Origin: a virus
Strand: one strand, 5' to 3'
Virus record (IMG/VR): IMGVR_UViG_3300034524_000181
Coordinates: 1-64,000 of that record
DNA length: 64,000 nucleotides
Both the position numbers and the translations under genes were made by a program. Positions 9,378 through 17,344 of this stretch are shown here, piece after piece (positions within the stretch are counted from its first letter, which is position 1; each line of letters opens with the position of its first letter). Below the pieces are notes generated by a model. The model was not told the DNA's origin, made no database searches, and saw only the letters and a program-made list of their open reading frames with translations.

Positions 9378-10103
9378 TTAAGGTTTTAATAAAAAAAGCC
9401 GCTTTTCAAGCGACTCAATTGGTGTTCCTTTTGGTTTTTCTTTTGGTTTAAGCTTTTGCAGGATGGAATTTGTTACTGCCTGCCTACTGAAGATCATTCC
9501 TCCTGATACTTCAAATTCGGATGGGAATGATTCATCCTCCATAAACAAGATTCCATCGGCAAAGCCAAGTTCCACCGCTTTTCTTGCGTTAAACCAGCTT
9601 TCTGCATCCATTAGGTGCGATATTTTTGCCCTGGAAAGTCCGGTTTTCAGCTCATAAGCGTTGATGATGGATTCCTTTATTTCTTCCAGCATTGCGATAG
9701 CTTTCTCCATTTCTTCTGTATCACCGATGGCTATTGTCATAGGGTTGTGAATCATCATCATGCTGACTGGTGACATAAAGACGTCACCTCCGGCCATAGC
9801 TATGACCGAAGCGGCGCTGGCTGCAATACCGTCAATCTTTACCGTCACTTTGCCTTTGTAATCCATAAGCATGTTGTAAATTTGATTAGCTGCAAATATA
9901 TCTCCGCCAGGGCTGTTGATCCAGATCGTTATATCACCCTCTCCGGACAACAGCTCTGATTTGAACTGTTTGGGAGTTACTTCGTCTCCCAGCCAGCTTT
10001 CTTCAGCTATTGGGCCGTCAATATATAATGTCCGGCTGCCATCATCGTTTTGTATCCAGTTCCAGAAGCGGCGAACCGGTTTTGGTTTTTGTGATTTGTT
10101 CAA
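9378..10103 (-). CDS. Head maturation protease, ClpP-like
   Basis: The product is a ClpP-type prohead protease that should cleave the capsid delta domain. The serine-protease fold is visible from INSPGGDIFAANQIYNM (oxyanion region), IDGIAASAASVIAMAGG with the catalytic Ser, and MIHNPMTIAIGD with the catalytic His. The start is uncertain. A TTG codon at 10101-10103 is nine bases from GGAGG and gives 241 residues; in-frame ATGs further upstream would give up to 260. Either way the gene overlaps the end of the portal gene in another frame. Confidence 0.9.
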   Translation of the reverse strand: MNKSQKPKPVRRFWNWIQNDDGSRTLYIDGPIAEESWLGDEVTPKQFKSELLSGEGDITIWINSPGGDIFAANQIYNMLMDYKGKVTVKIDGIAASAASVIAMAGGDVFMSPVSMMMIHNPMTIAIGDTEEMEKAIAMLEEIKESIINAYELKTGLSRAKISHLMDAESWFNARKAVELGFADGILFMEDESFPSEFEVSGGMIFSRQAVTNSILQKLKPKEKPKGTPIESLEKRLFLLKP

Positions 10104-11364
10104 CTTTTGATCCCTCCGTTTCAGCATTGTTTTTGCCTGCAAATGCACCTGCATCGGCAAGCCTGGTCATGTTACCGTTAACAAGATACAGATCTCCGCC
10201 CAACTCCGCCGGAATCCGGTTCATGTCCTCAAGCTCACGGATATCGTTAGCAGACATCCAGCCGTTCTGGCGAGCTACAGCATAACCATTCATGCGGCTT
10301 GCATAATCACCGCGCAGAAGGCCATCTACATTGAATTTGACAAAGTATGCCCGCTTCTCTGATGGTAAAAGCAGCGCTTTTTGGAGAGCCTGTTCCCAAC
10401 GCACCACCCACGGGTCAAGCGTGTATTTAACAAATTCCAGAGATTGCTGTTCGATGTTTGAAAAGCTTGACTTTTCAAGATCTCCAACCATATGGGGAGG
10501 TACTCGGAATATCCGAGCAATTTCATTTATCTGAAACTTTCTTGTCTCTAAAAACTGTGCCTGTTCGGGTGGAATGCCGATTGGTTGAAACTTCATTCCC
10601 TCTTCCAGAACTGCAATGCGATGAGCATTGGCACTTCCTTGATAAACAGCGTTCCAGCTTTCCCGCACCTTTGCCGGATCCTTTAATACGCCGGGATGTT
10701 CCAGAACGCCACCCGGATTTGCTCCGTTGGCAAAAAAGGATGCACCACACTCCTCACAGGCAATAGCCATGCCTATGGCGTTCTTGGCCATAGCAATAGG
10801 GGAGTATCCAATCAGCCCGTCAAAACCGAGTCCCGGGATGTGAAGAACCTCCTCACTTCGTAGGTATATAAGGCCTGCTTTTGGATTAACCCTGCTCTCA
10901 TCGCTGTCGCGCCGATAAGTGTAAAACAGTTCTCCGTTTGGAGCCCTGTCTACCGTCATTTTGTTTGGCAAAAGTGGATAAAGCGCCAGCACTCGTCCGG
11001 AACCGTCCCTAATAATTTGAGCGTAAGCATTTCCCCATAAAAGAAGATGACTCATCAGTGTTTCTCGGAACACGAATGAAGTCATCTCAGGGTTTGGTTC
11101 GTCATGGAGTAAATAATAGAGCGGGTGGGTCAACGCTTTTTCTTTGCCACCGTCTTCTTTATAGCGGTACACATGAAGCGGAAGCCCTGCGATGGCTTCT
11201 GCAAGTATCCTTACACAGGCATACACTGCAGTTGTCTGCATAGCAGTCCGCTCATTTACAGTCTTTCCGCTGGATGTGCCGCCGAAGAAAAAGCTATATG
11301 CATTACCGAACAGGCTGTTTTTCGGCTTGTCCCTTGCTTTGAACAAACGGGAAAATACACTCAT
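10042..11364 (-). CDS. Portal protein (HK97 family)
   Basis: This 440-residue protein is a phage portal protein that forms the dodecameric DNA gate at one capsid vertex. Typical segments are MQTTAVYACVRILAEAIAGL, LLWGNAYAQIIRDGSGRV, EVLHIPGLGFDGLIGYSPIA and ARIFRVPPHMVGDLEKSSF. The start overlaps the stop of the large terminase by four bases, which suggests coupled translation. The C-terminal 20 or so residues overlap the protease gene. The homologue at 57806-59062 lacks the longer C-terminal tail. Confidence 0.95.
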   Translation of the reverse strand: MSVFSRLFKARDKPKNSLFGNAYSFFFGGTSSGKTVNERTAMQTTAVYACVRILAEAIAGLPLHVYRYKEDGGKEKALTHPLYYLLHDEPNPEMTSFVFRETLMSHLLLWGNAYAQIIRDGSGRVLALYPLLPNKMTVDRAPNGELFYTYRRDSDESRVNPKAGLIYLRSEEVLHIPGLGFDGLIGYSPIAMAKNAIGMAIACEECGASFFANGANPGGVLEHPGVLKDPAKVRESWNAVYQGSANAHRIAVLEEGMKFQPIGIPPEQAQFLETRKFQINEIARIFRVPPHMVGDLEKSSFSNIEQQSLEFVKYTLDPWVVRWEQALQKALLLPSEKRAYFVKFNVDGLLRGDYASRMNGYAVARQNGWMSANDIRELEDMNRIPAELGGDLYLVNGNMTRLADAGAFAGKNNAETEGSKVEQITKTKTGSPLLELDTKR

Positions 11365-12965
11365 ATGATCAACAGCCCCCTTTCATCATAAATTGATCCA
11401 TTGCGCTCATCCCCGTCATGCCTTAACGCGCGGTCAAGCGCCATAATTAACGCTACCGCACCATCTATTCTCTCGGTGGACTTTTCTTTATCAGGCTTTA
11501 TGTTTCCGGCGGGATCAGTTTTGACATAGATATTGTCCATCATCCACCGCAGTACTGGATTACCACCATGGGCGATGCGTTCTTCCAATGTCAGCTTCAT
11601 CAACTCTTTTGTAGGCGGCGACATATCCTTGAAACCCTGACCGAATGGAACAACCGTAAACCCCAAAGCCTCAAGGTTTTGCGTCATCTGAATTGCGCCC
11701 CAGCGGTCAAAGGCTATTTCCTTAATGTTATATTTCATTCCGAGTTCCTCAATAAAGGTTTCGATAAAGCCATAATGCACGACGTTACCCTCAGTGGTAT
11801 ATAAAAAGCCTTGCCTTTCCCAGACATCATAAGGCACATGATCTCTCCGCACACGCTGATCAATATTCTCCTCCGGTATCCAGAAAAAAGGTAGAATCTG
11901 ATATTTATCAGATTCATCAAGCGGTGGAAACACCAGCACAAAGGCGGTAATATCGGTAGTAGATGACAGGTCAAGTCCTCCGTAACAGGTTCTGCCGCGC
12001 AATTTTTCTGCATCAACAGGAAACGCACACTTATCCCATTTATCCATTGGCATCCAGCGCACCGATTGTTTCACCCACTGATTTAAGCGGAGCTGACGGA
12101 ATAAATTTTCCTCTGCAGGATTTTGCTTGGCATTTTCACAAGCCACCCTCAGTTTTTCGATGTCAACTGTAATGCCTAGTGACGGATTAACCTTTCTCCA
12201 TACCTTTTCACTTGTCCAGTCGTCGGTATCGGATGCGCTGTAGATAACAGGGTAGAAAGTCGGATCTATCTTACGTCCCTGCAGAATATCCTCTGCCTTT
12301 TGATGCACTTCCCAGCAGATGGAATTGCGGTCGGTGCCAGCAGTCGTAATCAGGAAGAACAACGGCTGCTTCCTTGCATCGCCAGATCCGTGAAGCATTA
12401 CATCATAAAGATCCCGGTTTGGCTGGGCATGAAGTTCGTCAAATACCACACCATGGACGTTTAGCCCATGTTTCGTATATGCCTCCGCTGAAAGCACCTG
12501 ATAAAAACTGCCTAACGGTTTATATACCAGCCGCTTCTGCGACAGCATTGGTTTAATTCGAGACTTTAATGCCGGACACTGTTCCACCATATCTACCGCA
12601 ACGTCGAAAACAATGGATGCCTGCTGACGGTCAGATGCACACCCGTAAACCTCGCCACCATGCTCGAAATCACCGCATGTCAGGTATAAAGCGATTGCCG
12701 CTGCAAGCTCGCTCTTACCCTGCTTTTTTGGGATTTCTATATAGGCAGTGTTAAACTGCCGGTATCCGTTAGGTTTCAAGATTCCGAATATATCCCGGAC
12801 AATTTGTTCCTGCCAGTCAATGAGTTCAAAAGGCATCCCATACCATTCGCCCTTGGTATGCTTCAAGCAGTTTATAAAAGTAACAGCGGCATCCGCCGCT
12901 TCCTTGTCATATCGAGAATCTTCCGCCATAAACTTTGTTGGTTTATACCGTTTTAACTTCCGCAG
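11361..12965 (-). CDS. Terminase large subunit
   Basis: This is the ATPase-nuclease motor that packages DNA into the prohead. Visible motifs include IPKKQGKSELAAAIALYL (Walker A-like), VHGVVFDELHAQ (Walker B), FLITTAGT (coupling motif) and the nuclease-domain aspartates in YGGLDLSSTTDITAFVLVF and EIAFDRWGAIQM. The first ATG at 12927-12929 would give 522 residues, but homology to prophage B continues 12 codons upstream (RKLK-YKPT-F). The extended start would be a CTG eight bases behind AAAGGAGG, giving 534 residues. The exact start is therefore unsettled. Confidence 0.93.
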   Translation of the reverse strand: MRKLKRYKPTKFMAEDSRYDKEAADAAVTFINCLKHTKGEWYGMPFELIDWQEQIVRDIFGILKPNGYRQFNTAYIEIPKKQGKSELAAAIALYLTCGDFEHGGEVYGCASDRQQASIVFDVAVDMVEQCPALKSRIKPMLSQKRLVYKPLGSFYQVLSAEAYTKHGLNVHGVVFDELHAQPNRDLYDVMLHGSGDARKQPLFFLITTAGTDRNSICWEVHQKAEDILQGRKIDPTFYPVIYSASDTDDWTSEKVWRKVNPSLGITVDIEKLRVACENAKQNPAEENLFRQLRLNQWVKQSVRWMPMDKWDKCAFPVDAEKLRGRTCYGGLDLSSTTDITAFVLVFPPLDESDKYQILPFFWIPEENIDQRVRRDHVPYDVWERQGFLYTTEGNVVHYGFIETFIEELGMKYNIKEIAFDRWGAIQMTQNLEALGFTVVPFGQGFKDMSPPTKELMKLTLEERIAHGGNPVLRWMMDNIYVKTDPAGNIKPDKEKSTERIDGAVALIMALDRALRHDGDERNGSIYDERGLLII

Positions 12966-12996
12966 CTTTGCCGCCTCCTTTCCTAAAATTGAGCAA

Positions 12997-13026
12997 GAAA
13001 AAAGGAACCTCAGGGATGAAGTTCCT
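12997..13026 (-). terminator. Hairpin with U-run just upstream of terL
   Basis: The minus strand reads AGGAAC, a loop of about 12 bases, then GTTCCTTTTTT. This has the form of a weak intrinsic terminator between the DUF5049-like gene and the large terminase. A matching hairpin occurs at the same place in prophage B (60704-60730). Confidence 0.65.
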
Positions 13027-13067
13027 CTCGTTAGTGGATTTCTATGAAGCCTGTTACGTTATTACTG

Positions 13068-13262
13068 TTATCGTTTGCCTGTCAGGATAAACTCGGCATA
13101 TTCTTTTTTGTGTTCATTTAGAAAGACCACCAATTCATAAAAACCCTTTTTGTATGCCTCCTCCTGCACTCTTGGCAAGTCAAACATATTGCAGACACCG
13201 CTGTCCCGTATGACAATTATCTGCCGGTAAATCTTATCAGTTATCAGATTTTCGTTACCCAT
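13068..13262 (-). CDS. DUF5049-like small phage protein
   Basis: This 64-residue protein belongs to a small conserved phage family that I recognise as DUF5049. The core is IRDSGVCNMFDLPRVQ, with an ending EYAEFILTGKR. It is predicted to be helical, with no signal peptide. It lies between the GGCT gene (three bases upstream) and a hairpin before terL, and prophage B has the homologue at 60759-60944 in the same place. The function is unknown. Confidence 0.75.
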   Translation of the reverse strand: MGNENLITDKIYRQIIVIRDSGVCNMFDLPRVQEEAYKKGFYELVVFLNEHKKEYAEFILTGKR

Positions 13263-13265
13263 GTC

Positions 13266-13733
13266 CTACACCTCAGACTTCTCTGCCGCTGAAACTGAAT
13301 CGCGTACCGCTTTATTGAGAACTGAAATATCAAAACCCGCGTCTATATATCCGTGCCGAATCACCTCGTAATAGTAACGACCCGGTGCTCCCAAAGGTCT
13401 ACCTTCATTCATGATATACACCATTGCGGGTACCCACTGCCCTTTGAAACGTACCTTAACCGTTTCTTTCCGGTATAGATGCGGATAACCTTCATATCTG
13501 TCCAGCGCCTCCTCATCATTAGGCATGATTCTCCAAAGCAGTACCGGTACACTTTCACCTTTTTGTTTTTCTATTGTCGCTACTGCGCCGCCATTCCCTC
13601 CTCTGAATAACAGCCGGTATCCTGTGAGTTTTGCACTCCCCAGCACTTTTGCCGTTGGGCAGCGGTATGCCATCTGCCTTAAGTTCAGATTGCTTCCGTA
13701 TGCTAAATATATGGTTCCTTTTTCTTTGCTCAT
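13266..13733 (-). CDS. Gamma-glutamylcyclotransferase-like (AIG2/GGCT) protein
   Basis: This 155-residue protein has the GGCT-like fold. The signature YLAYGSNLN near residue 9 is the glycine-rich substrate loop, and EALDRYEGYPHLYRKE near residue 73 carries the conserved catalytic glutamate. Family members cyclise gamma-glutamyl amines or remove gamma-glutamyl groups. It is encoded directly downstream of an amidoligase in both prophages. Such pairing has been interpreted elsewhere as making and breaking amide bonds. The substrate in these phages is not known. Confidence 0.88.
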   Translation of the reverse strand: MSKEKGTIYLAYGSNLNLRQMAYRCPTAKVLGSAKLTGYRLLFRGGNGGAVATIEKQKGESVPVLLWRIMPNDEEALDRYEGYPHLYRKETVKVRFKGQWVPAMVYIMNEGRPLGAPGRYYYEVIRHGYIDAGFDISVLNKAVRDSVSAAEKSEV

Positions 13734-13793
13734 CGTATCATCCTCCTTGTATTTACCAAGGCAGAGGCGGAGTCCACCCCTGCGCTTGTCTAT

Positions 13794-14693
13794 CTATGCT
13801 GCCCGAAACCGCCATGCTGCGTTACCATCAAGGTGTTTGCAAAGATGCTCCCGGCAGTTTTTGAACTCATCACCAATAAGTCCTATGCGGTTGAGATATG
13901 TCCGCATGGCAAACTTCTCATTTTCAACCTGTGGTTTCTTGCTGGAAGCGCATTTTTGCGTTAACGCCTGATGGTTTAACGCAAGGGCAAGCACTATGTA
14001 GCTTCTAATTTTTCCCGCATGAAGTTCGCTGTTAAAGCCTCGAAGCTCAATTGTCCCATTGCCGTTAAAAAAGCTGTGCAGGTTCAAAAAGTGGTATCTG
14101 CTATTATGGTAATGGGTGCTTCGGCTTTCGCTGTAACCTTCGTACCAGATGCTCTCAATCGCCGCCATGGTTTTGGGCTTACGCCGATTCATCTTCTCAA
14201 CCAGTGCCGCATCCATCTTTTTACAAAACCGCATCCTGTCCGGCTCAATCTGCAATGCTTTATAGAAAAGGTCATTCTTGCTGGCGATAATGTTGATAAA
14301 ATTACGGATGCTTCGCGGTGTGTGGTCTGCACCGTCTATATGGATATGAATTCCACAGCTTGTGTTTGCAAAACCTCCAGCCTTGCGAAGCCTCCTTATC
14401 AATTCCTGCAGGGTTTCAATGTCTTCGCGGTATGTCAGTATCGGGCTTACCAACTCGACGCTATATTCCCGGCCAGCCGCCACAATCCTGCCGTTTTCCT
14501 TTTTCTGAGTCCGGATGCTCCCGTCGCTCATGAATTTCCATATCCGTCCATCCGGTGCTATAACCTTTTGGGTATCGTAATAATCTCCGATGGATTCAAT
14601 CCTTCCTCCAAGAAAAGCTGCTGCAGTTTTTGCCGCCTGTTTTCTTGTAATCCCCGTCAATTCTACCTCGATTCCAAATCTCGTTGTAAGCAT
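13794..14693 (-). CDS. Amidoligase enzyme with extra C-terminal domain
   Basis: This 299-residue protein matches the putative amidoligase family (glutamine-synthetase-like ATP-dependent ligases). Visible motifs are FGIEVELTGI (metal-binding Glu pair), GREYSVELVSPIL, TSCGIHIHIDG, RYHFLNLHSFF and GTIELRGFNSELHAGK. Residues about 250-299 (ENEKFAMRTYLNRIGLIG and following) form a separate block also found at the C-terminus of the protein encoded at 15277-15969. I chose the ATG at 14691-14693 because GAGGAG precedes it and the B homologue is then the same length. It is probably cytosolic and forms ATP-driven amide bonds; the substrate is unknown. Confidence 0.88.
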   Translation of the reverse strand: MLTTRFGIEVELTGITRKQAAKTAAAFLGGRIESIGDYYDTQKVIAPDGRIWKFMSDGSIRTQKKENGRIVAAGREYSVELVSPILTYREDIETLQELIRRLRKAGGFANTSCGIHIHIDGADHTPRSIRNFINIIASKNDLFYKALQIEPDRMRFCKKMDAALVEKMNRRKPKTMAAIESIWYEGYSESRSTHYHNSRYHFLNLHSFFNGNGTIELRGFNSELHAGKIRSYIVLALALNHQALTQKCASSKKPQVENEKFAMRTYLNRIGLIGDEFKNCREHLCKHLDGNAAWRFRAA

Positions 14694-14738
14694 TGCGCTT
14701 TCTCCTCGCTTTCTCTGTGTTTTTTGCCCTTTGGCAGT

Positions 14739-14779
14739 GTACATTAGGCCATTGAAAACACAGGATAGCAAGGCAATTC
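14739..14779 (-). promoter_or_regulatory. Conserved bipartite intergenic element, copy A1
   Basis: The minus strand reads CTTGCTAT, then 20 bases, then ATGTAC. The same layout occurs upstream of the virulence-related gene in A (16045-16080) and in front of both genes in B (62368-62403 and 63504-63541). The halves could be a -35/-10 pair with a long spacer (TTGCTA, 19 bases, TAATGT). It lies 46 bases upstream of the amidoligase start. Confidence 0.55.
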
Positions 14780-14834
14780 TGCATGAGTTTCCGCTGGATT
14801 TTGGAAGATTTTTCGCATCTTAATTTGTGTACAT

Positions 14835-15284
14835 TTACAGCTTTCTGATCATATCTACACCATAAGCTGCACCCAGAGAAGAACCGCTGTCCCAGTTGAT
14901 GTGAATGGTTCCGATATCATCTACAAAAGAGACTGTACCTTGGTCTCCTGGTTTCAGCTTAGAGTACGGATCATCCATGCAGATAAGCTCAACGCGTTCT
15001 CTACCATCCGGCATTACCAACACTCCATCAGACTGTCCCCGCTGCTTAACCAGCAAGCAAAGCCACACTCCATCCTCATTAACGTGACAAAACCCTTTGT
15101 TTTCCTCAATAAATGTGCGGTCAACGCATAGGTCGGCAACGAAGTTGTCATAGTCAATCTTTGAAAGCTCGATGGTTTTTACAACTGCAAATCGTTTCCT
15201 CGTCTCATACCGATGCGGCACTTTTAGATCCTCAATCCTAAACGGATGCTTGACAAAGAAGGCGGTGCTATGAAAATCATTCAT
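14835..15284 (-). CDS. Two-domain phage protein with DUF4314-like C-terminus
   Basis: The 149-residue protein has two parts. Residues about 1-95 (FHSTAFFVKHPFRIEDLKVP, SKIDYDNFVADLCVDRTFIE) are a conserved phage domain that I cannot name with certainty. Residues about 95-149 (ICMDDPYSKLKPGDQGTV, HINWDSGSSLG) match DUF4314, a small SH3- or KOW-like beta barrel. I chose the ATG at 15282-15284 because it overlaps the upstream stop by eight bases (ATGAATGA), suggesting coupling. In prophage B only the DUF4314 half is present (62462-62689). Confidence 0.72.
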   Translation of the reverse strand: MNDFHSTAFFVKHPFRIEDLKVPHRYETRKRFAVVKTIELSKIDYDNFVADLCVDRTFIEENKGFCHVNEDGVWLCLLVKQRGQSDGVLVMPDGRERVELICMDDPYSKLKPGDQGTVSFVDDIGTIHINWDSGSSLGAAYGVDMIRKL

Positions 15285-15969
15285 TTTCGTCCACCGCCTT
15301 TGCTCTGCCTTTCCGGTACGCCCCGTTGCCGGACAGCCTTGAAAGCAGCACCTTGCGTTCAGTTTTGAAGTTATCACCTATAAATCCCAACCTAAGCAGG
15401 AAACAGCGAAAAGCATATTTTTCATTATCTGCTGGTTTTTCGTTGCGCAGCACTCGCTTCTGTGCTTTTGCCTGTTCTGCCATTTGCTTTGCCAGCGTTA
15501 TATATGTCTGCACCTCATCGGCATTTAGGGTCGCGTTCCAGAAAGGGAAGGAAATCTCATCATTTTCAGTTAATACTTCAAGTTCCCGTTCAATCGACAT
15601 CGCTTTCTTTATCAATGTCTCTTTGCTGGCCAGCATATTATTAAGGTTTTCAAGGCTTGTCTCGCTAAAGCCCTCCAAAAAAAGAGTAATTGTCATGGTT
15701 CCCTCTGCTGATAAGCCCGCCATATTCAGCGCGTCAATAACAGAACGGATGCTTTTGATTTCATTAAGACTGATTTTCGGTGAGTGAACCACACTGTCCC
15801 TGTCAACCGTCCAGCTGCCAGCGGATTTCTCGTCGTTAACCTCATACATAAACCCCGGTGCTCCGGCATAGCGCACCTGGCCTTCAAGGGCTTCAGCTAT
15901 GACTGAGGCAATGGCTTTTCTCTCCTGACCGACAACCTTCTGTGAAAAGCGAAAGCTGTTATTGTTCAT
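15277..15969 (-). CDS. Virulence-related-protein family member
   Basis: This 230-residue protein belongs to a phage and island family often labelled virulence-related protein, with no proven function. The N-terminal 50 residues carry the family pattern QERKAIASVIAEAL and YAGAPGFMYEV. The middle is a helical region with EGFSETSLENLNNMLASKET. Residues about 178-225 (DNEKYAFRCFLLRLGFIG, then SRLSGNGAYRKGRA) match the C-terminal domain of the nearby amidoligase. The ATG at 15967-15969 has GGGAGGTG upstream. The homologue in B is 262 residues. Confidence 0.72.
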   Translation of the reverse strand: MNNNSFRFSQKVVGQERKAIASVIAEALEGQVRYAGAPGFMYEVNDEKSAGSWTVDRDSVVHSPKISLNEIKSIRSVIDALNMAGLSAEGTMTITLFLEGFSETSLENLNNMLASKETLIKKAMSIERELEVLTENDEISFPFWNATLNADEVQTYITLAKQMAEQAKAQKRVLRNEKPADNEKYAFRCFLLRLGFIGDNFKTERKVLLSRLSGNGAYRKGRAKAVDENE

Positions 15970-16015
15970 GCCATACACCTCCCCTCAAATAAGCTAAAAC
16001 ATTTCTGATTCCCAT

Positions 16016-16044
16016 AAAAAATCCCACCTTTCCTTTTTGGTGGG
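16016..16044 (-). terminator. Strong hairpin and U-run directly after element A2
   Basis: The minus strand reads CCCACC, a ten-base A/G-rich loop, GGTGGG, then ATTTTTT. This is a good intrinsic terminator form. It begins right at the end of the bipartite element at 16045-16080, so any transcript from that element would meet it at once. Confidence 0.7.
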
Positions 16045-16080
16045 GTACATTAACGCTCTGTTTTGAGGGGAAAGCAAGGA
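16045..16080 (-). promoter_or_regulatory. Conserved bipartite intergenic element, copy A2
   Basis: The minus strand reads CTTGCTTT, 20 bases, then ATGTAC, with the same spacing as copy A1. It lies between the first ParB-methyltransferase gene and the virulence-related gene and is followed by a terminator-like hairpin. Confidence 0.55.
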
Positions 16081-16085
16081 CATTT

Positions 16086-17339
16086 TTAAGCAATCTGTGT
16101 TTCCGCGTAAGGTATTTTTTCGCTACCTGACACCAAGAATACTGAATCTGCTCCAAATTGTGAAACATAGCGCTTTACAATCACATCGCAGTATTTCGGG
16201 TCAAGCTCCATCATAAAACAAACCCGCCCGGTCTGCTGCGCCGCAATCATTGTCGTACCAGAACCACCGAACAGGTCAAGGGCTAAATCTCCAGTATGGG
16301 AACTGTTGAGCATTGCCTTTGCTACAAGCGAAACCGGCTTCATGGTGGGGTGCTCCTCCGATACTTTAGGACGGGGGATCTCCCAAACATCTGACTGTTT
16401 ACGGTCTTTAAGCGGGCAAAGACGTGTCCCTTCAAGCCAGCCATACCAGATCGGCTCGTACTGGGTATGATAGTCCTTTCTGGATAGTACCAGGCTGTCC
16501 TTTTTCCATATAATTGTGCTCGACCAGTGATACCCTACCTCACGCATGACGTTCATCAAACTGCCCCATTCCTGAGCACTCATTACCACATAGGTCATGC
16601 ATCCGGCTTCAGAAACCTCTTTCATGCAATTAAAAGCGCGCAATAAAAAAGCGCCGAATTCTTCGGTGCTCATCTTGTCATTTAGAATTTGCCTTGGCTT
16701 CCAGCTCGGATGCTTGGTATCTGAACCATAATCCACGTTCCAAGGCGGGTCAGTGAAAACAAACCTCGCCTTTTGGCCATCCATCAGCTTTTGCACATCT
16801 GAAAGCAGGGTGCTATCACCGCACATCAGCCGGTGGCCGCCAAGCGTCCATATATCGCCCCTTTTGGTAACTGGAGTTTTAATCTCTGCTGCTGCCTTTT
16901 CTGCATCGAAATTATCCTCTTTGACATTTGTGGTTGTTTTATCGCGGAACAACTCATCGATTTCCGCGGCATCAAACCCGGTAAGGGAAATGTCAAAGCC
17001 ATCTTCATTCAAGTCCATAAGCAAATCAGTCAAAAGCGGAATATCAAACTCGCCGCTGATTTTATTCAGAGCGACATTGAGCGCCTTTTCCCGTTGTTCA
17101 TCCAAATCAACTACAACACAGTCGATCTCCTTATACCCCAAAGCTGTTAGTACTTTATACCGCTGATGTCCGCCGACAATATTCCCGGTTCGTTTGTTCC
17201 ATATGACCGGCTCTACATATCCAAACTCTTCAATAGACCGACGTAATTTTTCATATTCAGGGTCGCCCGGCTTTAAATCCTTCCGCGGATTATATTTCGA
17301 AGGTTTTAATTTTTCTGCTGGTATTTTCAGTATATCCAT
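16086..17339 (-). CDS. ParB-like / DNA methyltransferase fusion with DPPW motif
   Basis: This 417-residue fusion has a ParB/sulfiredoxin-type N-terminal domain (about 1-130; PSKYNPRKDLKPG, GNIVGGHQRYKVL) and a beta-class amino-methyltransferase domain (about 160-417). The catalytic motif is TDPPWNV, typical of N6-adenine enzymes, and the SAM-binding motif ALDLFGGSGTT comes later, as in beta-class order. It probably methylates phage DNA and so protects it from host restriction. It lies right after a paralogue (17345-18643) that shares the N-terminal domain but has a different catalytic motif. Confidence 0.9.
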   Translation of the reverse strand: MDILKIPAEKLKPSKYNPRKDLKPGDPEYEKLRRSIEEFGYVEPVIWNKRTGNIVGGHQRYKVLTALGYKEIDCVVVDLDEQREKALNVALNKISGEFDIPLLTDLLMDLNEDGFDISLTGFDAAEIDELFRDKTTTNVKEDNFDAEKAAAEIKTPVTKRGDIWTLGGHRLMCGDSTLLSDVQKLMDGQKARFVFTDPPWNVDYGSDTKHPSWKPRQILNDKMSTEEFGAFLLRAFNCMKEVSEAGCMTYVVMSAQEWGSLMNVMREVGYHWSSTIIWKKDSLVLSRKDYHTQYEPIWYGWLEGTRLCPLKDRKQSDVWEIPRPKVSEEHPTMKPVSLVAKAMLNSSHTGDLALDLFGGSGTTMIAAQQTGRVCFMMELDPKYCDVIVKRYVSQFGADSVFLVSGSEKIPYAETQIA

Positions 17340-17344
17340 AAATC

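Noticed and set aside
15959-16168. A 69-codon minus-strand frame across the end of the first ParB-methyltransferase gene
   Set aside because: It crosses a terminator hairpin and the conserved bipartite element, has no ribosome binding site and no counterpart in prophage B.
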